A DNA stretch of 64,000 bases from Paraeggerthella hongkongensis (GCF_003726035.1 NZ_QICD01000008.1:34800-98799), one strand, 5' to 3'; counted from the stretch's first letter, positions 16,569 to 25,526 are shown. Numbers and translations: made by a program. Notes: generated by a model from the sequence alone, not told the origin.

Positions 16569-17396
16569 ATGACCGGAAAAAGCCCGCTCCTGTCCGTACA
16601 GGGGCTTACCGTCTCAGCCAACGACAAAGCCATTCTCAACGACATACATCTGAACATCGGAGCCGGGGAAACCCATGTCATCATGGGGCCGAACGGCGCC
16701 GGCAAGTCAACGCTCGGGCACGTTGCCATGGGCAGTCCCGTTTACACCGTCGAAAGCGGCACGATACGGTTCGACGGTCGAGATATCACCGACCTCGCCC
16801 CGGACAAACGCTCGCATGCGGGGCTGTTCCTCAGCTTCCAGGCGCCGGTCGAGATACCAGGCGTCCCAGTTTCCAGCTTTCTGCGCGCCACCGCAGCAGG
16901 TCGCGAAGGATCCGCCATGAAGGGCAAGCTGTTCCGCAAGCACGTGCGCGACCTTGCGCAAGAGCTGGACATGGATCCCGCCTACCTCGACCGGGAGCTG
17001 GGCGTGGGCTTCTCCGGCGGTGAGAAGAAGAAGCTCGAGATGCTGCAGCTTTTGCTGCTGCGACCGAAGCTCGCCATCCTGGACGAAACGGACTCCGGCC
17101 TTGACGTGGACGCCCTGGGCGTAGTCTCGCGAGGCATCGATGCGTACCGCCGCTCGTGCGAAGGCACGCTGGTCATCATCACCCACAACACCCGCATCCT
17201 GGAGCGGTTGGACATCGACCGCGTCCACGTGCTGGTGCGCGGGCGCATCGTCGAAAGCGGCGATGCATCGCTCATCCGCGAGATAGACTCCCACGGCTTC
17301 GAGCGCTTCGAGCTCATGGACCAGGCAGACGCCGCGTGCGCCAATGCGGCGAGCACCGGTTGCGATGCGCAGCATGGCTGCACCACAACCGCGTAG
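16569..17396 (+). CDS. sufC: SufC, Fe-S assembly ATPase
   Basis: A 275-residue ABC-type ATPase of the SufBCD scaffold complex, driving Fe-S cluster assembly in the cytoplasm. Motifs: Walker A GPNGAGKST, the SufC-typical Q-loop region LFLSFQAPVEIPGV, signature FSGGEKKKLEMLQ, Walker B LAILDETDSGLD and switch His in ITHN. The last 20 or so residues form an extra Cys- and Ala-containing tail (ANAASTGCDAQHGCTTTA) beyond the usual C-terminus. The start at 16569 has AAAGGA. It heads a tight sufCBDSU operon; sufB begins ten bases after its stop. Confidence 0.95.
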   Translation: MTGKSPLLSVQGLTVSANDKAILNDIHLNIGAGETHVIMGPNGAGKSTLGHVAMGSPVYTVESGTIRFDGRDITDLAPDKRSHAGLFLSFQAPVEIPGVPVSSFLRATAAGREGSAMKGKLFRKHVRDLAQELDMDPAYLDRELGVGFSGGEKKKLEMLQLLLLRPKLAILDETDSGLDVDALGVVSRGIDAYRRSCEGTLVIITHNTRILERLDIDRVHVLVRGRIVESGDASLIREIDSHGFERFELMDQADAACANAASTGCDAQHGCTTTA

Positions 17397-17406
17397 GGAG
17401 GAAGCC

Positions 17407-18819
17407 ATGACGAAGCAACGAACGCACGTCGACGACATCGATCGCAGCCTCTACGATTTCGCGAACGACGAAACCGGCATCGAGCGCCTTGACGCGGGCC
17501 TTACGCCGTCCATCGTGCGCGAGATCTCCGAACGCAAGAACGAGCCCGGCTGGATGCTGGACTTTCGCCTGCGATCCCTCGATACGTATCATCGTATGAA
17601 AAGCCCTGACTGGGGCCCCGGACTGGGCGGGCTCGACATGGACGACATCGCCACGTACGTAAAGCCCCGCACGGAAATGCAAAGCGACTGGGACAGCCTT
17701 CCCGACGACGTCAAAAACACGTTCGACCGACTGGGAATACCCGAAGCGGAGCGCGAGTACCTTGCCGGCGTGGGAGCGCAGTACGATTCCGAACTGGTCT
17801 ACCACAACATGCAAGACACCGCGGCCGGTATGGGCATCGTCTACTCCGGCATCGAGGAAGCGCTGCTGGACCAGGATTGGGAGCCGCTCATCAAGGAAAG
17901 ATTCATGACGCTCATCCCGCCTGCCGATCACAAGTTCGCCGCGCTGCATGGCGCAGTATGGAGCGGCGGCTCGTTCGTCTACGTTCCGAAGGGCGTGAAG
18001 CTCGACTTCCCCCTGCAAAGCTACTTCCGCCTGAACGCGAAGGGGGCCGGTCAGTTCGAGCACACGCTCATCATCGTGGAAGACGGAGCCGACCTGCATT
18101 TCATCGAGGGCTGTTCCGCGCCGAAATACAACGTGGCCAACCTGCACGCCGGCGCGGTGGAGCTGTTCGTCGGCAAGAACGCGCGCCTGCGCTACTCGAC
18201 CATCGAGAACTGGTCGAAGAACATGTACAACCTCAACACCAAGCGCGCCCGCGTAGACGAAGGCGGGTCCGTGGAGTGGATCAGCGGCTCCTTCGGCAGC
18301 CATGTGGGCTACCTCTACCCCATGTCCATCCTTGCCGGACGGAAAAGCACCTGCACGTTCACCGGCATCACCTTCGCCGGAGCGGGGCAGAACCTCGACA
18401 CGGGCTGCAAGGTGGTGCTTGCCGCGCCCGATGCGTCCGCGTCCATTGAAACGAAATCCATCTCGAAAGGCGGCGGCATCTCGACGTTCAGGTCGTCCAT
18501 CGTAGCTACCAAAGCAGCGAAAGGATCCGCGGCCAGCGTATCGTGCCAGTCGCTCATGCTCGACGATCTCAGCCGCTCGGACACCATCCCGGCCATGGAC
18601 ATCCGCTGCAAGCACGTGGACATCGGCCACGAGGCCACCATCGGCCGCATCGGAGACGACAAGGTCTTCTACCTGATGAGCCGCGGCGTATCCGAGGAGG
18701 AGGCGCGCACGATGATCGTGAACGGCTTCGCCGACCCCGTGTCGAAGGAGCTGCCCCTTGAGTACGCCGTGGAAATGAACAACCTGATCAAGCTTGAAAT
18801 GGAAGGGGCCATCGGATAA
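17407..18819 (+). CDS. sufB: SufB, Fe-S scaffold subunit
   Basis: A 470-residue beta-helix scaffold protein that accepts sulfur and builds clusters with SufC and SufD. Family landmarks include SLDTYHRM with the following P-W-G region (SPDWGP), VYVPKGVKL, the beta-helix core with EGCSAPKY, and the C-terminal MSRGVSEEEARTMIVNGFA. The start at 17407 is set by GGGAGGAAG spanning the sufC stop. Its stop overlaps the sufD start by one base (TAATG at 18817-18821), so expression of B and D is coupled, as expected for partners in one complex. Confidence 0.95.
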   Translation: MTKQRTHVDDIDRSLYDFANDETGIERLDAGLTPSIVREISERKNEPGWMLDFRLRSLDTYHRMKSPDWGPGLGGLDMDDIATYVKPRTEMQSDWDSLPDDVKNTFDRLGIPEAEREYLAGVGAQYDSELVYHNMQDTAAGMGIVYSGIEEALLDQDWEPLIKERFMTLIPPADHKFAALHGAVWSGGSFVYVPKGVKLDFPLQSYFRLNAKGAGQFEHTLIIVEDGADLHFIEGCSAPKYNVANLHAGAVELFVGKNARLRYSTIENWSKNMYNLNTKRARVDEGGSVEWISGSFGSHVGYLYPMSILAGRKSTCTFTGITFAGAGQNLDTGCKVVLAAPDASASIETKSISKGGGISTFRSSIVATKAAKGSAASVSCQSLMLDDLSRSDTIPAMDIRCKHVDIGHEATIGRIGDDKVFYLMSRGVSEEEARTMIVNGFADPVSKELPLEYAVEMNNLIKLEMEGAIG

Positions 18820-20075
18820 TGGAAACCCTCACGATAGAACACGCGAACGCCATGCCCGCCCCCACGTGGCACAGGCTTCGCATGAACGATGTGACCATCG
18901 AGCTGCCCGCCGACTTGGAACATGCGCGTTGCGTGGAGACGGTTGCGCCGTCGTCGCTCGTCGGCAAGGCGAACGCGTTCGACCATGCGCTCGAACGCGC
19001 CCAGGCAGCGCTTGACGAAAGGACGCCCGCATCGGAAGCCGAGCCTCGGGCCATCGTCGCGGCAGCCTGCGGCACGACCGACCCCGCCGACCTGGACGTT
19101 CCCGCGCTTACCCCCTTTCAGCGGGCCGCCGCCGAAAGGGAGCTGGAAAACAGCATGGTGGAGGCGTTCGAAACGGGCATGGGCCATCAAGCGCGGGAAT
19201 ATCTTGAATTCGCAGCGGGAGAGCCCATCGTGCTGGCCACGAGCCCGGGAGAAACCGCGCACGCATCCATTCGCATCGAAGGCGTCGACGGCGCGGTCAA
19301 CGCAGCCGCCATCGACCTGGTCGCAGCGCCGAACTCGTCGCTTGCGCTTACCGTCACGATGGACTCCCCCCGTGCCGGCGAAGGCGCGGTCGGGACGCGC
19401 ATCCGCGCGTTCGCCGGCGAAAACGCGCACATCGACCTTGCCTGCACGCAGACGCTCGACGACTCCTGGACGGCGCTCGACGACACCGGCATCGTGCTCG
19501 ACCGAAACGGCCGCATGACCGTGCGCCACGTCGTGCTGGGCGCGGGCCGCAGCTACACGGGCCTCGCAGCCGACCTGCGAGGAGACGACGCGCGCTTGGA
19601 TGCGGACACGCGCTATCTAGGGCACGCCCAGGAGCAGCGGGATTTCAACTACGTAGCGCATCAGCGGGGACGCCGCACCACCTGTGCTTTCAACGCCAAC
19701 GGCGTGCTGGCCGGAGCGTCCTCGAAAACGCTGCGCGGAACCATCGAGCTTGCGCACGGGTGCAAAGGATCCGAAGGGTCCGAGCAGGAAACCGTCCTTC
19801 TCGCCGATGAGCGCGTGGAAAATCGCACGGTGCCCGTGATCCTCTGCGACGAAGACGACGTGGCCGGAAACCACGGTGCCACGATCGGGCACGTGCGCCC
19901 GGAGCAGCTGTTCTACCTGGCCAGCCGAGGGGTATCCCCCGACGCAGCCGAGCGCCTGTTCGTCACCGCCAGCTTCGAGGAGGCGGCGTTCAGCGCCAAG
20001 GACGACCGAACGCGCGCCGCCGTAACCCGCCTAGCCGCTGCGCGCGGCATCGTTTTCGAGGAGGCAACCGCATGA
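18819..20075 (+). CDS. sufD: SufD, Fe-S scaffold subunit
   Basis: A 418-residue SufD, paralogue of SufB, forming the SufBC2D complex. The N-terminal third is divergent and Ala/Glu-rich; the C-terminal part has the beta-helix sequence and the shared FYLASRGVSPDAAERLFVTASF, including the conserved GHVRPEQLFYL with a His close to the SufB-SufD interface. It overlaps sufB by one base upstream and sufS by four bases downstream (ATGA at 20072-20075), so both junctions favour coupled translation. Confidence 0.92.
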   Translation: METLTIEHANAMPAPTWHRLRMNDVTIELPADLEHARCVETVAPSSLVGKANAFDHALERAQAALDERTPASEAEPRAIVAAACGTTDPADLDVPALTPFQRAAAERELENSMVEAFETGMGHQAREYLEFAAGEPIVLATSPGETAHASIRIEGVDGAVNAAAIDLVAAPNSSLALTVTMDSPRAGEGAVGTRIRAFAGENAHIDLACTQTLDDSWTALDDTGIVLDRNGRMTVRHVVLGAGRSYTGLAADLRGDDARLDADTRYLGHAQEQRDFNYVAHQRGRRTTCAFNANGVLAGASSKTLRGTIELAHGCKGSEGSEQETVLLADERVENRTVPVILCDEDDVAGNHGATIGHVRPEQLFYLASRGVSPDAAERLFVTASFEEAAFSAKDDRTRAAVTRLAAARGIVFEEATA

Positions 20076-21298
20076 GCGTCGACATCGCCGCCAATCCGTA
20101 CCGCAAGGACTTTCCGCTGCTCGAGGCAAACCCGAGCATGGCCTTTCTGGACAGCGCCGCCACGGCGCAGCGGCCCGCTGCGGTTCTGGACGCCCAACGC
20201 GCATTCTACGAGACCATGAACGCAAACGCGCTGCGCGGCCTCTACCGGCTTTCAGTGGACGCCACCCAGGCCATCGACGAGGCTCGCGCGCGCATCGCCC
20301 GCTTCATCGGCTCTCACGACGCGCGCGAACTGGTATTTTGCCGCAACGCCAGCGAAGCGCTCAACCTGGTCGCGAAGGCTTTCGCGCCCACGGTGCTCGA
20401 ACCGGGCGACGAAGTGTGCGTCACCATCATGGAGCACCATTCGAACCTCGTCCCCTGGCAACAAGCATGCCGCAACACAGGGGCCAGCCTCGTGTACCTG
20501 TATCCCGACGAAAACGGCGTGATCACCGACGAAGAACTGGATGCGAAGATCGGGCCGAAGACCAAGATCGTAGCCGCCGCGCACGTGTCGAACGTCCTTG
20601 GCATCGAGAACCCTCTGGCGGCCATGGCCGAGCGCGTTCATGCTCAGGGGGGCTACCTGGTGGTCGACGGCGCCCAGTCGGTGCCCCACATGCCCGTGGA
20701 CGTGCACGCGATTGGCTGCGACTTCTTCGCGTTCTCGGCGCATAAAGCGTTCGGGCCCTTCGGCGTGGGCATGCTCTGGGGCAGCCTGGATCTGCTTGAA
20801 GAGATGCCCCCGTTTCTCACGGGCGGCGAGATGATCTCGTCGGTCACGCAGATCGACGCCGTCTGGGCTCCCGTGCCCGAAAAGTTCGAAGCGGGCACGC
20901 AGGACGCCGCGGGCATCGCCGCGTCCGCTGCAGGCATCGCGTATATCGAGAGCATCGGCTGGGATGCCGTGCAAGCACGCGAGCAGGCGCTCGTGCGCGC
21001 ATGCATGGATCGTTTGGCAGAGCTTCCCTACGTCCGCGTTCTCGGTCATCCCGACCCGGCGCAGCACCACGGCGCTGTCAGCTTCAACGTAGACGGCATA
21101 CACCCGCACGACGTGGCCAGCATCCTCGACGAGCACAACGTTGCGATTCGCGCCGGCCAGCACTGCGCGCAGCCGCTGCTGACATGGCTAGGGGAAGAGT
21201 CGTGCTGCCGAGCCTCGCTGGCGCTCTACAACGACGAAAGCGATATCGAGGCGCTGATCGTTGGGCTCGACACCGTTTGGAGGATCTTCAATGGCTAG
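20072..21298 (+). CDS. sufS: SufS, cysteine desulfurase
   Basis: A 408-residue PLP enzyme releasing sulfur from cysteine for SufU and SufBCD. The PLP lysine is in AFSAHKAFGPFG, the PLP-contacting His in MEHHSNLVPWQ, and the catalytic cysteine in RAGQHCAQPL, the group II (SufS) form RAGxHCAQP. The full length is normal for the family. Its start overlaps sufD and its end overlaps sufU by eight bases. With cysK also in this window, cysteine made by CysK is the likely substrate supply. Confidence 0.95.
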   Translation: MSVDIAANPYRKDFPLLEANPSMAFLDSAATAQRPAAVLDAQRAFYETMNANALRGLYRLSVDATQAIDEARARIARFIGSHDARELVFCRNASEALNLVAKAFAPTVLEPGDEVCVTIMEHHSNLVPWQQACRNTGASLVYLYPDENGVITDEELDAKIGPKTKIVAAAHVSNVLGIENPLAAMAERVHAQGGYLVVDGAQSVPHMPVDVHAIGCDFFAFSAHKAFGPFGVGMLWGSLDLLEEMPPFLTGGEMISSVTQIDAVWAPVPEKFEAGTQDAAGIAASAAGIAYIESIGWDAVQAREQALVRACMDRLAELPYVRVLGHPDPAQHHGAVSFNVDGIHPHDVASILDEHNVAIRAGQHCAQPLLTWLGEESCCRASLALYNDESDIEALIVGLDTVWRIFNG

Positions 21299-21722
21299 CA
21301 TCTACACCGCGGCGCTCATGGAGCACAACGCGCACCCCGACTACAAGTACCGGATGGACGAGCCCACGTGCACGCACGATGGCGTGAACCCCAGCTGCGG
21401 CGACGAGCTGACGCTGGCGCTGCGCCTGAGGGGCGACGTGATCGAGGAAGCCGCCTTCACCGGCCACGGCTGCGCCGTGAGCCAGGCGGCGGCCGACATG
21501 ATGGCCGACCTGATCACCGGCGAAACCATCGCCGAAGCGCAGCGCCTTTCCAGCCTCTACCTGGACATGATCAAGGGTCGCCCGCTCACCGACGAAGAGC
21601 GCGCCGACCTCGACGAGGCAGCCGAGCTCGAGTCCATCGCCCGCATGCCCGCCCGCGTCAAGTGCGCCGAACTTGCCTGGCGCACCCTGGAGAAGCTGCT
21701 AGAGAAGGAACTCACAACTTAA
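21291..21722 (+). CDS. sufU: SufU, zinc-dependent sulfurtransferase
   Basis: A 143-residue SufU, which relays persulfide sulfur from SufS through a zinc site; in Gram-positive SUF systems it replaces SufE. The zinc ligands are visible in NPSCGDEL (Cys and Asp), GHGCAVSQAAADMM and RVKCAELAW. It starts inside the sufS end with GGAGG just upstream. It is the last gene of the operon and converges with a small XRE regulator, overlapping it by 11 bases with no hairpin between, so transcription may run into that gene's antisense strand. Confidence 0.93.
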   Translation: MASIYTAALMEHNAHPDYKYRMDEPTCTHDGVNPSCGDELTLALRLRGDVIEEAAFTGHGCAVSQAAADMMADLITGETIAEAQRLSSLYLDMIKGRPLTDEERADLDEAAELESIARMPARVKCAELAWRTLEKLLEKELTT

Positions 21723-22074
21723 AAACGCCCTGGAAGCGAGCGCCCAGCATCACGATCCGCCCCGTTGATCGGAGTCGGCTTGGCAATGTCCCGAGCTCTC
21801 GCATCAGTCGGTTGCATCGAACCACATTGGCGCCCTCGACGACAGACGACCCTGCGGAAGCCGCTTCGCGTCCGGCGAGGTCACCACGCACGAGGTCGTC
21901 GAGAGAGCAGCCGAACAGATCGCATATCTTGATAAGCTTGTCCATTTCGGGATAGCTCTTCTCGGCCTCCCATTTCGCCACTGACTGGCGACTCACGCCG
22001 ATTTGCTGCGCCAAATCCGCCTGGCTCATATCCTGTAGGTCGCGCAGATGCTGAAGGTTGTCTCGGAAGCTCAT
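21712..22074 (-). CDS. Small XRE-family transcriptional regulator
   Basis: A 120-residue regulator. Residues 3-62 form an XRE helix-turn-helix (NLQHLRDLQDMSQADLAQQI, recognition helix SRQSVAKWEAEKSYPEMDKL). The remaining 55 residues show no ligand domain I can name. The start at 22074 has GAGGAG about six bases upstream. It converges on sufU with an 11-base overlap. A short inverted repeat, GACAAC (22179-22184) and GTTGTC (22190-22195), lies about 105 bases upstream and could be its own operator. The targets are unknown. Confidence 0.8.
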   Translation of the reverse strand: MSFRDNLQHLRDLQDMSQADLAQQIGVSRQSVAKWEAEKSYPEMDKLIKICDLFGCSLDDLVRGDLAGREAASAGSSVVEGANVVRCNRLMRELGTLPSRLRSTGRIVMLGARFQGVFKL

Positions 22075-22178
22075 GGGCGTCTCCTCACGCTCGCAAAACA
22101 TCGTGCTCACGCCTTGCATCATGCACCGTGCGAAAGGGGCGCTGCAACCAACTTGCGGATGCTTTTTCGCGAACGGAT

Positions 22179-22195
22179 GACAACCGACAGTTGTC
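22179..22195. promoter_or_regulatory. Inverted repeat upstream of the XRE gene
   Basis: GACAAC, five bases, GTTGTC: a perfect 6-bp palindrome of operator size in the 331-base gap 22075-22405. The rest of that gap contains no gene I can support, apart from the terminator at 22351-22397. Confidence 0.35.
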
Positions 22196-22350
22196 TTTCC
22201 TGATCAACCCGCATCTTCACCTTCGCGAACCGAGATGAACGCCCTATGCGCAGCGATTAGCAACGCGCTCCCGCCGGGCAAAAGCTGCCGGAAACCCCAA
22301 TCAAGGAGTCCTGCCGCATGTCGCTGCGCACGCTCGTAGGCCCGAACAGG

Positions 22351-22397
22351 AAAGGACGCCCCCGCCCCCCGTCTGATGCGAGGCGGAGGCGTCCTTT
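22351..22397 (-). terminator. Terminator of the glyoxalase-like gene
   Basis: Arms 22351-22366 and 22382-22397 (AAAGGACGCC... with ...GGCGTCCTTT) form a stem of about 16 bp with one mismatch just after the stop at 22406 on the minus strand. The stem ends in a T-rich run. Confidence 0.75.
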
Positions 22398-22405
22398 GCG
22401 TACCG

Positions 22406-22780
22406 CTACTCGGCGTAGTCGTGGATCACGGCTTCGATGTTGTTGCCCTCGGCATCGAGGACGAACGCCGCATAGTAGCCGGGATGATAGTCGCGGAGAC
22501 CGGGCGCACCGTTATCGGTGCCGCCAGCGGCAAGCGCCGCCTCGTAGAAAGCCCTCACCTGGTCGGCGTTCTTCGCAAGAAGGGCAACGTGCGCGGGGAC
22601 AGGCTCGGCGCCTTCGGACAGCGGAGCCACCCACACGTCGCCCGGCTCGCCCTCCACGTGCAGCTGCAGGCCGCCGGGATACTCGATGCCCCGCACGTAG
22701 CCGAGCGGCGCCAGCGCCGCCGTGTAGAACGCCTTGGCGCCTTCGACGTCCTTCACTTTCACGCTTGTGTGATCGATCAT
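22406..22780 (-). CDS. VOC-family (glyoxalase/bleomycin-resistance-like) protein
   Basis: A 124-residue single-domain vicinal-oxygen-chelate protein. It starts MIDHTSVKVKDVEGAKAFY, the usual first beta strand and helix with a metal-type His, and ends with ALDAEGN-type sequence FVLDAEGNNIEAVIH, where the Glu is the second-half metal ligand. The central HVALLAKNADQVRAFYEAAL marks the second babbb module. The start at 22780 is supported by AAAGGTT; a longer frame upstream is Arg-rich and lacks a site. Substrate unknown; it is not a clear glyoxalase I. Confidence 0.88.
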   Translation of the reverse strand: MIDHTSVKVKDVEGAKAFYTAALAPLGYVRGIEYPGGLQLHVEGEPGDVWVAPLSEGAEPVPAHVALLAKNADQVRAFYEAALAAGGTDNGAPGLRDYHPGYYAAFVLDAEGNNIEAVIHDYAE

Positions 22781-22987
22781 CGCGAACCTTTCTCTCAGGA
22801 ATGCCGTCGCACGCAGTGTACCACGCGCGACGCGGCGACCGCGGGCAGCCCCGCGTGCGACGACTCGCGACGAAAGACGCCGAGCCAATGCCGGCACCGC
22901 CCGTCCGCCCGCCCCATGTTGCGCCCAAGCCCGACCATGTACCAACCCGCATAGCAACTCGGGTGCAATTCGCTACCGCAAAATGAT

Positions 22988-23043
22988 ATTGTCGCCCGAA
23001 ACGTACGGTTTTCGGCTCGATTCCGTCCGTTTCGGGCGACAAT
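22988..23043. repeat. 56-bp intergenic palindrome between cysK and VOC gene
   Basis: Perfect 16-bp arms at 22988-23003 (ATTGTCGCCCGAAACG) and 23028-23043, extended inward by a further four pairs after one mismatch. The apical loop is about 14 bases and contains CGGCTCG. It lies beyond the cysK terminator, in a 340-base gap (22781-23120) with no gene. There is no T-tract on either side, so it is not a typical terminator. Confidence 0.7.
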
Positions 23044-23055
23044 GCATCTTGCAGC

Positions 23056-23094
23056 AAAAAAGTCCGCCGCAGGTCGTTCGAACCTGCGACGGAC
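23056..23094 (-). terminator. cysK intrinsic terminator
   Basis: Arms 23062-23074 and 23082-23094 (13 bp with one mismatch, GTCCG...CGGAC) with a seven-base loop are followed on the minus strand by six T residues (23061-23056). It sits 27 bases after the cysK stop. Confidence 0.9.
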
Positions 23095-23120
23095 CCTTCT
23101 TGTTGCATCGTCCCCGAACG

Positions 23121-24050
23121 TTAGAAGTCGAACATCGCCGTCGAGAGGTAACGCTCGCCCGTATCGGGAAGGATCACCACGATAGTCTTCCCCTCGTTTT
23201 CCGGACGACGCGCCAGCTCGGTGGCAGCGGCCACGGCCGCGCCCGAAGAAATGCCCACGAGCAGGCCTTCCTTCGCCGCCAGTTCGCGCCCGGCCGCGAA
23301 AGCGTCCTCGTCGGCCACGGCGATGACCTCGTCGTACACGTCGGTGTTCAGCGTGTCGGGCACGAAGCCCGCGCCGATGCCCTGGATCTTGTGCGCGCCC
23401 GCGCGTCCCTCGGACAGCACCGGCGAAGTCGCGGGCTCCACGGCAACTACCCGAACGTTCGGGTTCATGCGCTTCAGGTACGCGCCCGTGCCGCTCACCG
23501 TGCCGCCCGTGCCCACGCCCGCCACGAAGATGTCCACATCGCCGCCGGCAGCTTCCCAGATTTCCGGCCCCGTGGTGGCCTCGTGCACCGCCGGGTTCGC
23601 CGGATTCACGAACTGGCCGGGAATGAACGAGTTGGGAATCTCGGCCGCCAGCTCGTCGGCGCGCGCGATGGCGCCCTTCATGCCCTGCGCGCCCTCGGTC
23701 AACACGAGTTCCGCACCGTATGCCTTCATGAGGTTGCGGCGCTCGACCGACATCGTTTCCGGCATGGTGATGATAAGGCGCATGCCGCGCGCAGCGGCGA
23801 TAGCAGCCAAACCGATGCCGGTGTTTCCCGACGTGGGCTCGATGAGCACGGTGTCCTGGTCGATAAGCCCATCGGCCAACGCCTGGTCGATCATGGCCTT
23901 CGCGATGCGGTCCTTCACCGACCCGCCCGGATTGAACGATTCAACCTTGCCGACGATCTTCGCCTTCAGGTTGTGGTTGCGCTCGTAATTCGTCAGCTCC
24001 ACCAGCGGCGTAGCGCCGATCAGCTCCGACACGCTCTTGTAAACCGTCAT
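23121..24050 (-). CDS. cysK: Cysteine synthase A (O-acetylserine sulfhydrylase)
   Basis: A 309-residue PLP enzyme making cysteine from O-acetylserine and sulfide. The PLP lysine lies in NPGGSVKDRIA, the substrate loop is TSGNTG, and the phosphate-binding Gly-rich loop is GVGTGGTVSGTG. The length is normal. The start ATG at 24050 has AGGCGAGG. Its promoter at 24163-24135 is overlapped by a palindrome of the same type as those at suf, so it is probably under the same Rrf2-type control. No cysE or sulfate assimilation genes lie in the window. Confidence 0.95.
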   Translation of the reverse strand: MTVYKSVSELIGATPLVELTNYERNHNLKAKIVGKVESFNPGGSVKDRIAKAMIDQALADGLIDQDTVLIEPTSGNTGIGLAAIAAARGMRLIITMPETMSVERRNLMKAYGAELVLTEGAQGMKGAIARADELAAEIPNSFIPGQFVNPANPAVHEATTGPEIWEAAGGDVDIFVAGVGTGGTVSGTGAYLKRMNPNVRVVAVEPATSPVLSEGRAGAHKIQGIGAGFVPDTLNTDVYDEVIAVADEDAFAAGRELAAKEGLLVGISSGAAVAAATELARRPENEGKTIVVILPDTGERYLSTAMFDF

Positions 24051-24131
24051 ACCTCGCCTGCTTTCTCATCTGCGCCCGGCAAGCTCCCGGCCGACAATCG
24101 GCCTCAACCCCGGGCTTCCCTTGTGTCGCAG

Positions 24132-24163
24132 TAAATCCTACTTTCTTTATAGGTTTTAGTCAA
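24132..24163 (-). promoter_or_regulatory. cysK: cysK promoter with overlapping 27-bp palindrome
   Basis: On the minus strand TTGACT (24163-24158) and TAGGAT (24140-24135) are 17 bases apart. TAAATCCTA (24132-24140), nine bases, TAGGTTTTA (24150-24158) is a palindrome with eight of nine pairs and the same 9-N9-9 layout as the suf operators. One arm covers the -10 box and the other abuts the -35 box. The -35 box overlaps the stop codon of the MFS gene. Confidence 0.75.
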
Positions 24164-25520
24164 GAACCCCTTCCGGCAAGATCTCGAATCCTTCGGCATC
24201 CAGCTGGGGCGCGCCCTCGGCACGTCGCCGGGCCACCAGCCGCTTCGCTGCAGGAATGGACGCCAGCAGCGCCGCGCCCATGACGACGCTCGCCACGATG
24301 ACCATGATCCACACCGGCGCGAACGATAGGTAGACGTCGAACATCACGCCCGACGCCACCGCTCCCACTGCGGCGCCCAAAAGCTCGAACGCCGTGACAA
24401 TGCCCGTCACCGTGCCAAGATCCTTCTTGCCGTACTCCTTCACCACCATGATAGGCGGCGCCACCGTGCCCATGCAGGTGGCGAACCCGAAGAACAAACA
24501 GGCCAAAATCGGGCCCCAGTCGGTAGCGGGAAACAACAGCATGACGCCGGCCAAAACCGACGTGATCGTGCCGAGGATCGTACCCGTGCGCATGCCCCAT
24601 CGATCGTAGATGGCGCCGAGCGCCACCTTCGCCACGATGACCACCGCCAGGTAGAATGACCATACGCTGCCGGCCCACAGGGTCGAATGGCCGCCGGTGA
24701 CCACTTCGGTGCCCCCTACGGTCACACTCGTCATGTTCGCAATGGAGTTCGTGATGATGCAGCCGTTCGTGATGCCCATGGCCACGAACCCGATCACCAG
24801 CAACCAGAACGCCGAGCTCGAGCGCAAGGTCTTCCATCCCACCGAAACGTTAACGGGAACGTCGGGCGAGCGATCTTCCTTCACCTGCTCGACCTGGCCC
24901 GCGCCGTAAGGGACCATGCCCTTGTCGCTGGGGCGCGTGCTGAACGTTGCCAGCACAAGCGGCAACGCCGCCACCAGGCACACCGCAGCCAGCAGCAGAA
25001 ACGCCGCGCGCCAGCCCGACGCCTCGATCATGGCGCTCGTGGCCGGGGAGAGCACGACTCCGCCAAGGCCCGATCCTGAAAGCGCAATGGACACTGCCAG
25101 GCCGCGCTTGAGCGTGAACCAGTTCGAGATGACCACCGAAACCAGCAAGCGCGTACCGGCGACCACCACCATGCCAGCCACCACGCACAGCGCGTACAGT
25201 TGCCAAGCAGCCGTAATGAACGAAAGCCCCACCAGCACAAGAGAGCTGGTCAGCACCGTCACCGCGCCCAGCACGCGCGCCGAGCACGTATCGGTCAGCC
25301 GCCCGATCACCAGCGACGCGAACACCGCAACCACCGTGGTGATGGAAACGCCCGTGTTGAACTGCCCCACCGTCAACCCTAGGTCGCGCACGATATGCGT
25401 CTGGAACAACGGGATGCAGTTCACGAACACCGTGTAGCACGTTGCCATGATCAGCAGGCCGCCCGCCACAATCCACCAGCCGTAGAAGAATTTTCCCTCG
25501 CTCGATCCCGCCTCAGCCAT
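24156..25520 (-). CDS. MFS transporter, OFA-like
   Basis: A 454-residue major facilitator with about twelve membrane helices. It starts KFFYGWWIVAGGLLIMATCY and has the loop-2 motif DTCSARVLG and a matching loop-8 motif YDRWGMRTG, plus a long central cytoplasmic loop. The sequence style is that of the oxalate/formate antiporter (OFA) group of monocarboxylate carriers, but the substrate cannot be named. It lies six bases after the M20 peptidase gene and is probably co-transcribed with it, so its substrate may relate to the peptidase product. Its ATG has GAGGAAGC. Confidence 0.85.
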   Translation of the reverse strand: MAEAGSSEGKFFYGWWIVAGGLLIMATCYTVFVNCIPLFQTHIVRDLGLTVGQFNTGVSITTVVAVFASLVIGRLTDTCSARVLGAVTVLTSSLVLVGLSFITAAWQLYALCVVAGMVVVAGTRLLVSVVISNWFTLKRGLAVSIALSGSGLGGVVLSPATSAMIEASGWRAAFLLLAAVCLVAALPLVLATFSTRPSDKGMVPYGAGQVEQVKEDRSPDVPVNVSVGWKTLRSSSAFWLLVIGFVAMGITNGCIITNSIANMTSVTVGGTEVVTGGHSTLWAGSVWSFYLAVVIVAKVALGAIYDRWGMRTGTILGTITSVLAGVMLLFPATDWGPILACLFFGFATCMGTVAPPIMVVKEYGKKDLGTVTGIVTAFELLGAAVGAVASGVMFDVYLSFAPVWIMVIVASVVMGAALLASIPAAKRLVARRRAEGAPQLDAEGFEILPEGVLD

Positions 25521-25526
25521 GCTTCC

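Noticed and set aside
22318..22986. Plus-strand frame starting after AAGGAG opposite the VOC gene
   Set aside because: The ribosome binding site is tempting, but the protein is Arg/Pro-rich, crosses the VOC terminator and is antisense to a well-supported domain.
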